Assembly: GCA_014378525.1 (NCBI GenBank)
Contig: JACMNL010000001.1
Location: 1-47,123 of the forward strand
From: Bacteriovorax sp.
Lineage (GTDB): Bacteria; Bdellovibrionota; Bacteriovoracia; Bacteriovoracales; Bacteriovoracaceae
Length of the DNA: 47,123 bases
Direction of reading: 5' to 3'
The position numbers were made by a program, and so were the translations under genes. This document shows, piece by piece, positions 26,057 to 34,357 of this stretch; positions within the stretch are counted from its first letter, which is position 1; each line of letters begins with the position of its first letter. Under the pieces are notes generated by a model. It was not told the DNA's origin, made no database searches, and saw only the letters and a list, made by a program, of their open reading frames with translations.

Positions 26057-26884
26057 TTATAAACGATTAACGAGTTCCGGGTAATCGATGAACGGGTTAC
26101 GGTTTCCTTGCAGTTTCATTATTTTTTCATTTCGTAAAAGTTCTTCCTGGTCAACCGGATCTTCCGCATTCCAGATTTTTAAATACTTCGCCTGAGTAGC
26201 ATCAATATTCATTTTATACCGGGTTGAAAAATAATAAATGGCACGTGCAACATTTCCTTTATGCTCAATAGGCGGCTCAAATGATCTGATATCCGATCCC
26301 GTTGCGTTTCCTATTTTAGAGTCTAAACAATTTGAGTGTGTGGCCTTCCCGTCAACATCCGCAAAAGGAAAATTATTTCGCGTGGAGTTTGCTCTCATAT
26401 CAGCCGGGAAAAGGTGGTGCAGGTCGGTCTTTTGTAAATCTGCTGAAAATGTTTTTGAAAATTTACTCTGCGGCCACGTATGTTCACAGTTCATATATTT
26501 AGGGTTTGGAATTTTATCAGGGCCTGCTCCCATGGTTTCATCGATATTGATATTACAGTAAGCATCTTTCACAGAGTATTTACCGTTGCCATGATTTTCC
26601 AGGAACAATTCACCAAACATAATCTGACGTGCCTGCTTATAGTCGAATGTCAATTTTTGAATTTCACATTTTTCTTTGTCCGGGCATATATCAGAAAGAG
26701 TGTCGTTGGAGTCATTGTGTTTAATGTGGAATTTAGTTGAGAGATTGAAAATTTCTTCGCGGAGTTCATCCGGAGTCGAGTTGTCACTCGAAAATTTTTC
26801 CAGAGTTGAATCAGGGTAATAAGGCCGGGAAGCAGATACAGTCGTTGCAAAAAATACTAGGCATAGCATTAGCATTGTCTTCAT
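26057..26884 (-). CDS. endA: secreted endonuclease I
   Basis: Periplasmic or extracellular non-specific DNase of the EndA/NucM family, 275 residues. A signal peptide (cut after VSA) precedes the nuclease domain. The beta-beta-alpha metal core is clear: NCEHTWPQSKF, DLHHLFPADMRANSTRNN, with catalytic His and the Mg-binding Asn. Cysteines match those making disulfides in the family. It would help to degrade prey or environmental DNA. The ribosome binding site is AAAAGGA. It heads the operon with the lipoprotein and tapT. Confidence 0.92.
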   Translation of the reverse strand: MKTMLMLCLVFFATTVSASRPYYPDSTLEKFSSDNSTPDELREEIFNLSTKFHIKHNDSNDTLSDICPDKEKCEIQKLTFDYKQARQIMFGELFLENHGNGKYSVKDAYCNINIDETMGAGPDKIPNPKYMNCEHTWPQSKFSKTFSADLQKTDLHHLFPADMRANSTRNNFPFADVDGKATHSNCLDSKIGNATGSDIRSFEPPIEHKGNVARAIYYFSTRYKMNIDATQAKYLKIWNAEDPVDQEELLRNEKIMKLQGNRNPFIDYPELVNRL

Positions 26885-27016
26885 AGTTCTACATCCTTTT
26901 AAAAATATTTAGACTGATTTGCTTGGTAAATTAATGTATTTTTATTTTACAACTAAACCACTATTGTCTGGCAATATTTTTTCACTGGACCGTATTAGTC
27001 AGCAATAGGTGAGAGT

Positions 27017-27044
27017 TTGAATATTCGCAGGATTTCATTAGAAT
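27017..27044 (+). promoter_or_regulatory. candidate fabH promoter
   Basis: TTGAAT (27017-27022) and TAGAAT (27039-27044) are 16 bases apart, 33 bases before the fabH ATG, with GAGGA between. The 190-base gap from endA holds nothing else I can assign. Confidence 0.45.
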
Positions 27045-27077
27045 AATGTTAGTTAACTATTACGAGGAAAAACTACA

Positions 27078-28094
27078 ATGACAAAATACAGAAGCGAAAT
27101 TACCGGCGTCGGTTCATTCGTTCCACCAAAAGTTTATACCAACTTTGACCTGGAAAAAATGATGGATACAACTGACGACTGGATTCAACAAAGAACGGGA
27201 ATTGTTCAACGTCACTGGGTCGATGAAAACACGACGACTTCCGATCTCGCTTTAGAGGCAAGTGTTCGTGCAATTAAAGCGGCGGGTCTTACCAATAAAG
27301 ATATCGACATGATAATCTTCGCAACACTTAGCCCTGATCATGATTTTCCTGGAACAGGATGTTTTTTACAGGCGAAACTCGGCATTCCTGAAATCGCTGT
27401 TCTGGATATCCGTCAGCAATGTACGGGATTTATTTACGGAATCAGTATCGCTGATAAATTTCTATTAAGCGGTTCTCATAAAAACATTCTTGTCGTTGGG
27501 GCAGAAGTTCATTCTAAGGGTCTTGATAAAACTCCCAACGGAAGAAACGTTGCTGTTTTATTCGGTGACGGTGCAGGTGCTGTAGTTGTCTCAAGAAAAG
27601 AAATGACGAATGAAAAAACAGATTCAAGGATTATCACTTCGCATTTATATGCAGACGGATCATTTGCTAAAGAACTCTGGATTCCGGCACCTGGCAATGC
27701 AATGGGCAGCGATCGAATTAACAATACAATGCTGGAAGAAGGACTTCATTACCCGCAGATGAATGGTAAAACGGTTTTCGTTCATGCGACGAAGAAAATG
27801 GCAGAGTGTTTACAACATTCATGTAAAGAGGCAGGGGTCACACTTGCTGATGTTGATGTTTTTCTTTTTCATCAGGCGAATTTAAGAATCAATTCTAAGG
27901 TCGCAGAGATGCTTCAGATTCCTGAATCAAAAGTTTTCAATACAATTCAAAATTACGGAAACACAACTGCAGCGACAATCCCATTGGGAATGGACGATGC
28001 AATGAAGGCCGGTGTTCTTAAAAAAGGAATGCTAGTGGCAAGTGCAGCTTTCGGATCAGGATTTACCTGGGCCAGTGCGGTCTGGCGCCAGTAA
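27078..28094 (+). CDS. fabH: beta-ketoacyl-ACP synthase III
   Basis: Starts fatty-acid synthesis by condensing acetyl-CoA with malonyl-ACP, cytoplasmic. The 338-residue protein has the Cys-His-Asn triad at C115 (QQCTGF), H265 (FHQAN) and N295 (NYGNT), and the ligand loop DDWIQQRTGI. Length is slightly above the usual 320. Stand-alone gene with its own candidate promoter and a terminator about 45 bases downstream. That terminator and the last 39 bases of fabH lie under the 3' part of an antisense transposase gene. It could be a second, specialised FabH copy; that cannot be told here. Confidence 0.92.
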   Translation: MTKYRSEITGVGSFVPPKVYTNFDLEKMMDTTDDWIQQRTGIVQRHWVDENTTTSDLALEASVRAIKAAGLTNKDIDMIIFATLSPDHDFPGTGCFLQAKLGIPEIAVLDIRQQCTGFIYGISIADKFLLSGSHKNILVVGAEVHSKGLDKTPNGRNVAVLFGDGAGAVVVSRKEMTNEKTDSRIITSHLYADGSFAKELWIPAPGNAMGSDRINNTMLEEGLHYPQMNGKTVFVHATKKMAECLQHSCKEAGVTLADVDVFLFHQANLRINSKVAEMLQIPESKVFNTIQNYGNTTAATIPLGMDDAMKAGVLKKGMLVASAAFGSGFTWASAVWRQ

Positions 28095-28730
28095 GTAATA
28101 ATGATTTTCATCTAAAACATATAACAATGTCTTGAAGAGCCCTCTTATGTGAGGGCCTTTTTGTATCTCTGCCCAAATTAAATTATGATTTTCCGGATAC
28201 ATCCTTTTTAAATTTTTCTCTACAATTAGAGAATTATAAAAACTTACAAGTCTCCTGGTGCTCTTATGCTTAACCCCGTTATTAAAAATATAATTTAAAA
28301 CATTCCTAAAATCTCTATGAGATGAAATCTGCCTGAAATGGTAGCGGTGTTTATAGACAGCTCCATTAACTTTTTTAAATTTATTAATTCCTTTCGAAAA
28401 AGTTATTCCCAACGCCTGCATACCTTTATGAAGAACTATATTGTTACAGGCCTCTACTAGTAAATGAACATGATTATACTCCAGCGCATAATGAATGATT
28501 TTTAATCCCTTTAGTCTCCCTCTGATAATTGCCCTGTGAAGTGATTTCAAAATAATCTTGTTTTGAATATCTGCCTTATTTGATCTTACCTTTATAGTGA
28601 GATGTAGTGGGGTTGGTTTTAGAACTTTTGGTCTGGATATGTGCCTTATTCCTCTATCGTGAATAGCGGGACGACCGGCACGTTTTGGATTGATAAATGT
28701 AAGTTGAGTATTCTTTCTGATTTTTTTCAT
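28056..28730 (-). CDS. REP-associated tyrosine transposase (Y1_Tnp)
   Basis: A 224-residue Y1/HUH protein of the type that handles REP sequences. The HUH motif is in YNHVHLLVEA, and the probable nucleophile is the Tyr in LNYIFNNG; both are kept. Start: the ATG at 28730 has GGAG 7 bases upstream. The gene ends inside fabH, and its C-terminal codons also cover the fabH terminator, so the last 40 residues or so may be read-through sequence rather than family core. I did not find terminal inverted repeats or a clear REP array. Probably a domesticated single gene, not an active insertion sequence. Confidence 0.8.
   Translation of the reverse strand: MKKIRKNTQLTFINPKRAGRPAIHDRGIRHISRPKVLKPTPLHLTIKVRSNKADIQNKIILKSLHRAIIRGRLKGLKIIHYALEYNHVHLLVEACNNIVLHKGMQALGITFSKGINKFKKVNGAVYKHRYHFRQISSHRDFRNVLNYIFNNGVKHKSTRRLVSFYNSLIVEKNLKRMYPENHNLIWAEIQKGPHIRGLFKTLLYVLDENHYYLLAPDRTGPGKS
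28139..28162 (+). terminator. Rho-independent terminator of fabH
   Basis: GCCCTC and GAGGGC form a 6-bp stem with loop TTATGT, followed by CTTTTT, 45 bases after the fabH stop. It lies in the coding region of the opposite-strand transposase gene. Confidence 0.7.
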
Positions 28731-28843
28731 GAGTATCTCCTGAAAGAAGATATTCAATTTGAGCAGATATTAATTAAAAGTGAAGTAAGAGAAATTTAAA
28801 GAAGAAGATTGAGGAAGATATCAATTTTTGAATTAGAGAAATC

Positions 28844-28875
28844 AAAAAAAAAGCGTGACCCCGGAGAGTCACGCT
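28844..28875 (-). terminator. Rho-independent terminator of the CoA-transferase operon
   Basis: On the minus strand, AGCGTGAC and GTCACGCT form an 8-bp stem with an 8-base loop, followed by nine T. It begins 13 bases after the stop of the 775-residue protein. Confidence 0.92.
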
Positions 28876-28887
28876 GAAGAATTTTAG

Positions 28888-31215
28888 TTAGTGCCAATAA
28901 GCTTTGAATACATGAAAAAAGTTAACATTGATTGAGTTCCAGAATTTTTCAAACCATCCTTCCTTAATGTTCGCAACAGCTCTCGCCGGAGCAATTGCAG
29001 GAACCGGAGCATCTACGACTTCCGGAATATCCATTAACAACATATTCGCATCAGCAGGCGTGATGATATTTTTTTCAATGGCCTGGTCACGAAGCTGTGC
29101 TCTGAATTTCGGGTGAGCAACGTTGATCAACTGGATCGCGCGTTCCGATGTCGTTTTACCGCGAAGAACGGCAATACCATATTCAGTTACAACGTACTGA
29201 ACACTTTCGGCAGGAGTTGTTACGTGTCCGTTATAAAGATCCATAACGATCGTCGACATATCTCCGTTTTTAGCAGTTGAACGGATGGCGATCACAGATT
29301 TTCCGCCTTTACTTCTTGCTGCTCCCGACATGAACTCGACTTGTCCACCAGGAGAAGAAATTCTTCCTTCCGGGCCGAACTCTGCGTTTACGTCACCAGT
29401 AAGACGAACCTGAAGGGCCGTGTTTACTGCATGGAATTTTTCAGTATTCTGGATGTTTGCAGGGGAGTTTACTTCTTCTGTTGAAATAAATTTTACTGCT
29501 TTATTTTTGTTAAGCCATTTATAAAGGTCTCCGGAACCGTAAGCAAAACCTGTTTCAGCATTTTTCGCGATTCCTTTTTCCATGATTTGCTTCAAGCTGT
29601 CGCCGAACATTTCTGTCGAAATTTTTAAGTTCTTTTTCTTAGCTGCTGCCAGACCATCAGGAAGTCCGCCGAAAATATTTCCGATACCGATTTGTAAAGT
29701 GGAACCGTCATCAATTAAAATACCAAGTGCTTCACCAATTCTTTTTTCAACGGCAGTGTAAGGAACAACTGGAGGTCCAGCGAGTTCGGCCTTACTTTTG
29801 AAAAAGGCAGATATTTTACTTTTGTGAATGAAGTTTTCACCTGTCGTGAAAGGGACATTTTCATTGACCTCAGCAATAATTTTCACATTCGGATTTCCTT
29901 CGAGGATTGCATGAATCATATCGAAGTTTGCTCCAAGAGAATAATTTCCTTTGGCATCAGGAGGACTCACGCGCACAACGATAGCGTCGTATTTAAACTC
30001 CGGCATCTTCGGGTCTCTCATGAAACGAGGGAAGTCAGAAAGATAACCAGGAACATATTGAACGTATCCTTCAGTGTGAAGCTTTCTCATGTTGCTTCCG
30101 ACGAATAAGGACTTAAACTTAATTTTTCCATCAGCAAGCTCGGCACCTTTTCTCAGAGTCGATTCGTTAATACCGTTTACCAGTAGTGTGATTTCAAAAC
30201 CTTTTTTAAGTGCAGGTGCCGCCTGAATTAAGGCAGACATTGCTTCAGGTGAAGCTCCGGCAGCGATAGGGAAGAAAATTTTTGCACCGTCAGGGATTTG
30301 CGCCACTGCCTGCATCAGGTCGCCTTTTGGATCGTGGCCAAGACCTTTGATGATGTTAGTGTAAGGGATCTGTGGTTCAGGAGGCAGGAATTTTAATAAT
30401 TCTTTTTCGAAAGTTTTTAATCCTGCTTCACCGTTTACGAAAACGACAACACCAGAGTGACGTTCACTCGCAGCGTGCATTAAGCGGCGGCCGATTTCAT
30501 AATGGGCAGATGAACGTGATACACCAAGTTCGTTAAATAAATATTTACGTTCTTCGTCTGTTGCACCTTTTGCGGTTTTTCCTAATTCGATACTTGCTGT
30601 CCATGCAACGCAGTTATCTGACTTACATGGCCCGCGCTCAAGAGGGTTGTCGAGGAAGAATTTTACGTTTTTCGCTTCATCCTGATTTAACTGAATTAAG
30701 TGTGAATAACCCCAGATCGGGTTTTCTTTTCTTTTTGGATAACGGTCGAAACCACCTTTAATCATCCACTCCTGTGCCCAGACATTTCTGGCGAGGTCAT
30801 GTTTACCCCAGCGGTATATGGGCGCTGTAGGATCAGGTGAAGTACGAAGTACTCCTGATACGTATTCGTTTACAACTTCGAAACCAAATTCAAGAGCGAG
30901 TGTTGGTTTTTTTTCATCTTCAAGATTAAATTCTTTCAGATATTTTGCGACCATCGCTTCATCGTTCATGTCGAGTGCAACGAAAAGTTTCTGAACTCTT
31001 CTTTCTACAGGACCGACTTCCAGGATCTGGTATGCAAGTTTGTTTTTATCGGCGAATGATTTTAATCTGCCGACGAGTTCTCCGGTTTTTTCCATGCCGG
31101 GAAAGTCTTTTTTCACGATCAATTCTTTAACGAGATCCAGGCATGGATCTGCAAAAGCAGAAAACGAAAACAGCATTGTGACGAGAAGAAAAAATGAGTT
31201 TAATTTTTTTGTCAT
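28888..31215 (-). CDS. exported protein fused to an acetyl-CoA hydrolase/transferase module
   Basis: A 775-residue protein. A signal peptide (1-22, cut at AFA/DPC) is followed by a region of about 250 residues resembling the neighbouring 379-residue protein, and then, from about 260 to 750, by an acetyl-CoA hydrolase/transferase (Cat1/Ach1 type). The latter shows STEMFGDSL, GGQVEFMSGAARSKGGKS, and EYGIAVLRGKTTSERA with AHPKFRAQL. The usual family segment ALEVDL reads ALQVRL. These enzymes normally work on CoA esters in the cytoplasm, so a signal peptide is puzzling. The gene lies 2 bases after its partner and ends in a strong terminator. Domain call is sure; localisation and activity are not. 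Confidence 0.82.
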   Translation of the reverse strand: MTKKLNSFFLLVTMLFSFSAFADPCLDLVKELIVKKDFPGMEKTGELVGRLKSFADKNKLAYQILEVGPVERRVQKLFVALDMNDEAMVAKYLKEFNLEDEKKPTLALEFGFEVVNEYVSGVLRTSPDPTAPIYRWGKHDLARNVWAQEWMIKGGFDRYPKRKENPIWGYSHLIQLNQDEAKNVKFFLDNPLERGPCKSDNCVAWTASIELGKTAKGATDEERKYLFNELGVSRSSAHYEIGRRLMHAASERHSGVVVFVNGEAGLKTFEKELLKFLPPEPQIPYTNIIKGLGHDPKGDLMQAVAQIPDGAKIFFPIAAGASPEAMSALIQAAPALKKGFEITLLVNGINESTLRKGAELADGKIKFKSLFVGSNMRKLHTEGYVQYVPGYLSDFPRFMRDPKMPEFKYDAIVVRVSPPDAKGNYSLGANFDMIHAILEGNPNVKIIAEVNENVPFTTGENFIHKSKISAFFKSKAELAGPPVVPYTAVEKRIGEALGILIDDGSTLQIGIGNIFGGLPDGLAAAKKKNLKISTEMFGDSLKQIMEKGIAKNAETGFAYGSGDLYKWLNKNKAVKFISTEEVNSPANIQNTEKFHAVNTALQVRLTGDVNAEFGPEGRISSPGGQVEFMSGAARSKGGKSVIAIRSTAKNGDMSTIVMDLYNGHVTTPAESVQYVVTEYGIAVLRGKTTSERAIQLINVAHPKFRAQLRDQAIEKNIITPADANMLLMDIPEVVDAPVPAIAPARAVANIKEGWFEKFWNSINVNFFHVFKAYWH

Positions 31216-31217
31216 AA

Positions 31218-32357
31218 TTAGTTTACCGGGTATTGTTTAGTTTGAGGCCAGCTGACCATCTTTCCGTTATTAGTATATGTTGCGTTTTTAAATGCTGCAG
31301 GGTCAGCGCCTTCATCGTAAATGAAGATGACGCTCGCTCTGGAGTTCATGGCATCGCCGATACCATAATCACCACTCACTCCTAAATCTTTCATGACGGC
31401 ACCATATTTTTTTGTACTGTCGTATGAGATGATCCAGTTAAGAATGTCGAGACGGTCTTTGTCTGTCTTGACTGTTTTTGGATAAAAATCTTTAAACAGA
31501 TTCAGCATGCTCTTGTCACTCAACATAAATGAGTGCAGGTCATTAGGTTCTGTTTCGTTCATGATGTCCTGAACCTGCTGGATAGCAAGTTTAGCTTTGG
31601 CATCTTGTAAAAGTGCATCCGGATCAGTGATACCAAGATTTATTAAACGTGATCTGATTTCTGAAGACTGGTTGTAAACACCCTGAGCTTTACAGAAAAT
31701 AAAACAGTGCTCACCACCGTTCTTTAAAAGGTTAGGGTAGTCAGGGCCGTCGTATCCACCGAAAGAAAATTTCACACGGAAGAGTGCCGCTCTTCTTACT
31801 TTTTGATAATAGTCGATAATACTTTTTTCATTGGGAGTTAACAGATAAGAAACTTCCAGCGTCGGGCTCGACTGAACTGTTCTGCGTGCCAGGTATGAAT
31901 CAACATTTTTCCATGCAAGACCTGTTTCTTCAATTTCACCGTATCCGCGCGCTCCTGGTGAATCGAGGTCGATAATATATTTTCCTGCGCGAAGAAGTCC
32001 GTGGTCATTATTGTAGTCGGGTTGAAGTGCGACTTCCGTTCCGAAACTGTTAGCTAAAAATTTTTCCAGTTTTTTTCCGGTGTCTTTGTTTAAAAGAATG
32101 ACGGGTATATCTACACCCCTGGAGTTTTGTTTTAAGAAGACAGGTATTTTATTTTTCTTCGCAAACTGTGCGATGAAATTCCTGTGATTGACATTGGCAT
32201 CGAGATCAATTGTTTCTGCCGTTTTTTTATCAAACGAGACCAGCATTTCCTTTATGATCTGCATGCAGTCTTCTGCATAGACCCCTCGGGAGACGGTCAT
32301 TGATGCCATCATTACTACAGCTAAAAAGAGCGGCTTAAATTTCAATTTAACATTCAC
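31218..32357 (-). CDS. exported protein related to the N-terminus of the CoA-transferase fusion
   Basis: No named family. A 379-residue protein with a signal peptide (cut about VYA/EDC). Several segments line up in order with the first part of the neighbouring fusion: EDCMQIIKEM with DPCLDLVKEL, FAKKNKI with FADKNKL, the central SYLLTPNE with SHLIQLNQDE, a following Cys-rich point (GEHCFIFC with SDNCVAW), LINLGITD with FNELGVSR, and ASVIFIYDEGA with GVVVFVNGEAG. This suggests duplication of an unknown exported domain. It is first in a two-gene operon with a 2-base gap, likely expressed together with the fusion. Confidence 0.65.
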   Translation of the reverse strand: MNVKLKFKPLFLAVVMMASMTVSRGVYAEDCMQIIKEMLVSFDKKTAETIDLDANVNHRNFIAQFAKKNKIPVFLKQNSRGVDIPVILLNKDTGKKLEKFLANSFGTEVALQPDYNNDHGLLRAGKYIIDLDSPGARGYGEIEETGLAWKNVDSYLARRTVQSSPTLEVSYLLTPNEKSIIDYYQKVRRAALFRVKFSFGGYDGPDYPNLLKNGGEHCFIFCKAQGVYNQSSEIRSRLINLGITDPDALLQDAKAKLAIQQVQDIMNETEPNDLHSFMLSDKSMLNLFKDFYPKTVKTDKDRLDILNWIISYDSTKKYGAVMKDLGVSGDYGIGDAMNSRASVIFIYDEGADPAAFKNATYTNNGKMVSWPQTKQYPVN

Positions 32358-32398
32358 GAGAATACTCCCTTCTGGTAAAAAACACGAAATCTAAGCTA

Positions 32399-32461
32399 CT
32401 TATCGGAATACTTGATTAAAAAGTTTAATTATTAAAGTTTTTTGGTCAAATACTCGATAAG
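32399..32461. repeat. long inverted repeat between divergent genes
   Basis: CTTATCGGAATACTTGA (32399-32415) and TCAAATACTCGATAAG (32446-32461) are imperfect inverted copies: CTTATCG/CGATAAG and TTGA/TCAA match fully. The arms flank a 30-base AT-rich centre between the exported-protein operon and the lipoprotein gene. It may be a divergent operator or promoter region; no regulator is known. Confidence 0.5.
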
Positions 32462-32486
32462 AAACCAAGTACTTTAAGGAGTTTGT

Positions 32487-32891
32487 GTGAAAAATAAATC
32501 TTTGGCATTATCGGTTCTGGTATTAGGTGTTCTTTCTTCTTGTTCATCATATAAGAATACAGAGGAAACTCGTAAGCTTGCTTCTAAAGATTATGAATGC
32601 TCATTTAAAGAGACAATCGACGGACAAAAATCATCGTTCGTTTTTACTCCTGATAATTTAAAACTTATTGTGACGAATGATAAATACGGCACAGAAACTT
32701 TATTTCTTGAAGAAGATAACTTTATCTCTGGCGGGTTTTCATACGTACAGGACAAGGCCTCTAAAGGAAGTCAGTGGCCGGTGAAAAAAATTGAATTCCT
32801 TTCATTCACATCAAGTCCGAAAGTAACAATTAATTTCAAGAGAACTCCTGCGTCTGCAAAAGAGCAGACAATCGTAAAATACTGCGAGTAA
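32487..32891 (+). CDS. lipoprotein (unknown)
   Basis: A 134-residue small lipoprotein with a signal peptide and lipobox LSSC (C19), followed by a beta-strand-rich domain with two cysteines (YECSF, YCE at the C-terminus). Starts at GTG, supported by AAGGAG 6 bases upstream. Divergent from the CoA-transferase operon and 117 bases before the subtilase. No family recognised; small outer-membrane or periplasmic lipoproteins of this kind are common in this group. Confidence 0.7.
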   Translation: MKNKSLALSVLVLGVLSSCSSYKNTEETRKLASKDYECSFKETIDGQKSSFVFTPDNLKLIVTNDKYGTETLFLEEDNFISGGFSYVQDKASKGSQWPVKKIEFLSFTSSPKVTINFKRTPASAKEQTIVKYCE

Positions 32892-33008
32892 AACGTAGTC
32901 GGACGATCGGATATTCCCAAACATTTTCTGACATACATCCAATTGATTTGCACAACTGTGTGAAGCTCGCGAACATTGATTAACTAAAACATAAATCAAG
33001 GATGATAT

Positions 33009-34292
33009 ATGAATTCAAAACTTCTTGTTACAGCAGTACTAACTTTCCTCGCTGCCACTGCAGCTCAAGCAACACCATTTAACGGTTACATTGTAAAAGT
33101 AAAAAAGGGATCAAACTTTTTATCTTCAAAAGCAGTTTCAAATTATGGTCACGTGACAAAGATTGCTCCGACATCATTCGGGACATTCGGACGCCTTGAA
33201 ACAAATAAAGGCCTGTCTGATAAAGCGATGCAGACTTTAGCTAACAATCCAGAGATCGAATACATTGAACCAAACTACATCATTACAATTAACAGTGATA
33301 AAGCTTCACCTATGGATGCTATGTTTGGAAAACAATGGGGTATGACGAACACTGGTAAAAACGGTGGAATTTTTTCACCTGGAGTTGCCGGTGAAGATAT
33401 CAACGTCGCAAAAGCATGGGACATTACAAAAGGTGCGACTGGTGACAATACTGTGAGAATCGCAGTTATCGATACAGGTGTAGATTACAATCACCCCGAC
33501 TTAAAAGGACAGATGGATGTAAATCTTGCTGAGCTAAACGGTAAGCCTGGTGTTGATGATGACGGCGACGGATTCATCGATGATATTTACGGATACGATT
33601 TCGCAAATAAAGATGGTGATCCTGCTGACGGACACGGGCATGGAACTCACTGTGCCGGTGTTATCGGAGCTTCACACAATTCAATCGGTGTAGCTGGTGT
33701 AATGGCGAACGTAAAAATTGTTGCGATTAAATTTTTATCTGATGCTGGGTCTGGCGAAACAATCGATGCCATCAGTGCGATCGATTACGGGATCAAAAGA
33801 AAAGTGCAGGTTATGTCGAACTCATGGGGGGGCGGAGAAAAAGAACAGTCACTTCTTGATGCTATCACTGCAGCTGAACAGGCAGGAATTGTTTTCGTAG
33901 CTGCTGCCGGAAATGAATCGAGCAACAATGATTCAACTGCAAGTTATCCTGCAAACTATGATGTCTCAAACGTGATCTCTGTTGGTGCATTCACTTCTCA
34001 GGGAGCGAAATCAAGTTTTTCTAACTACGGTTTAAAAACTGTTCACGTTACAGCTCCGGGATCAAATATTCTTTCAACGACAAAAGGTGCGTATGCGAAC
34101 ATGTCGGGAACATCGATGGCCGCTCCTCACGTTTCGGGAGTTGTAGGTCTTCTTCTTTCACAAGAGCCGGGATTAACGCCTGCTCAGGTAAGAGAAAGAC
34201 TTGTAAGAACTTCGACTCAGACTGCGAAATTAAAATCTGCTTCTATGTCTGGTGGACGAGTGGACGCTTACAGAGCATTAATGAATCAGTAG
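33009..34292 (+). CDS. secreted subtilisin-like serine protease (S8)
   Basis: A 427-residue prepro-protease. Signal peptide (1-21), an I9-type propeptide (about 25-95, ending with NPEIEYIEPNY), then the S8 domain with D155 (VIDTGVD), H211 (HGHGTH), oxyanion N302 (AAGNES) and S369 (GTSMAAPH). An acidic loop DDDGDGFIDD near 183-192 is probably a calcium site. Exported as an inactive zymogen and self-processed, as in the family. No C-terminal secretion or adhesion domain. Followed by a strong terminator. A probable nutrient-gathering or prey-digesting enzyme. Confidence 0.95.
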   Translation: MNSKLLVTAVLTFLAATAAQATPFNGYIVKVKKGSNFLSSKAVSNYGHVTKIAPTSFGTFGRLETNKGLSDKAMQTLANNPEIEYIEPNYIITINSDKASPMDAMFGKQWGMTNTGKNGGIFSPGVAGEDINVAKAWDITKGATGDNTVRIAVIDTGVDYNHPDLKGQMDVNLAELNGKPGVDDDGDGFIDDIYGYDFANKDGDPADGHGHGTHCAGVIGASHNSIGVAGVMANVKIVAIKFLSDAGSGETIDAISAIDYGIKRKVQVMSNSWGGGEKEQSLLDAITAAEQAGIVFVAAAGNESSNNDSTASYPANYDVSNVISVGAFTSQGAKSSFSNYGLKTVHVTAPGSNILSTTKGAYANMSGTSMAAPHVSGVVGLLLSQEPGLTPAQVRERLVRTSTQTAKLKSASMSGGRVDAYRALMNQ

Positions 34293-34316
34293 TCTTTTTT
34301 GAATAAATAAGTTAAA

Positions 34317-34348
34317 AAGGCCCAATAGATTTATTGGGCCTTTTTTTT
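34317..34348 (+). terminator. Rho-independent terminator of the subtilase gene
   Basis: A perfect 11-bp stem (AAGGCCCAATA / TATTGGGCCTT) with loop GATT and eight T, 24 bases after the stop. The A run before it also makes it a possible terminator on the other strand. Confidence 0.95.
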
Positions 34349-34357
34349 GGAAAATCA

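Noticed and set aside
28056..28887. A complete insertion sequence around the transposase
   Set aside because: No terminal inverted repeats, target duplication or REP array could be seen; only the gene is listed.
34334..34357. TTG start for the pseudouridine synthase
   Set aside because: The codon is part of the subtilase terminator stem; the first codons would be the T run. Later GTG or ATG starts are better.
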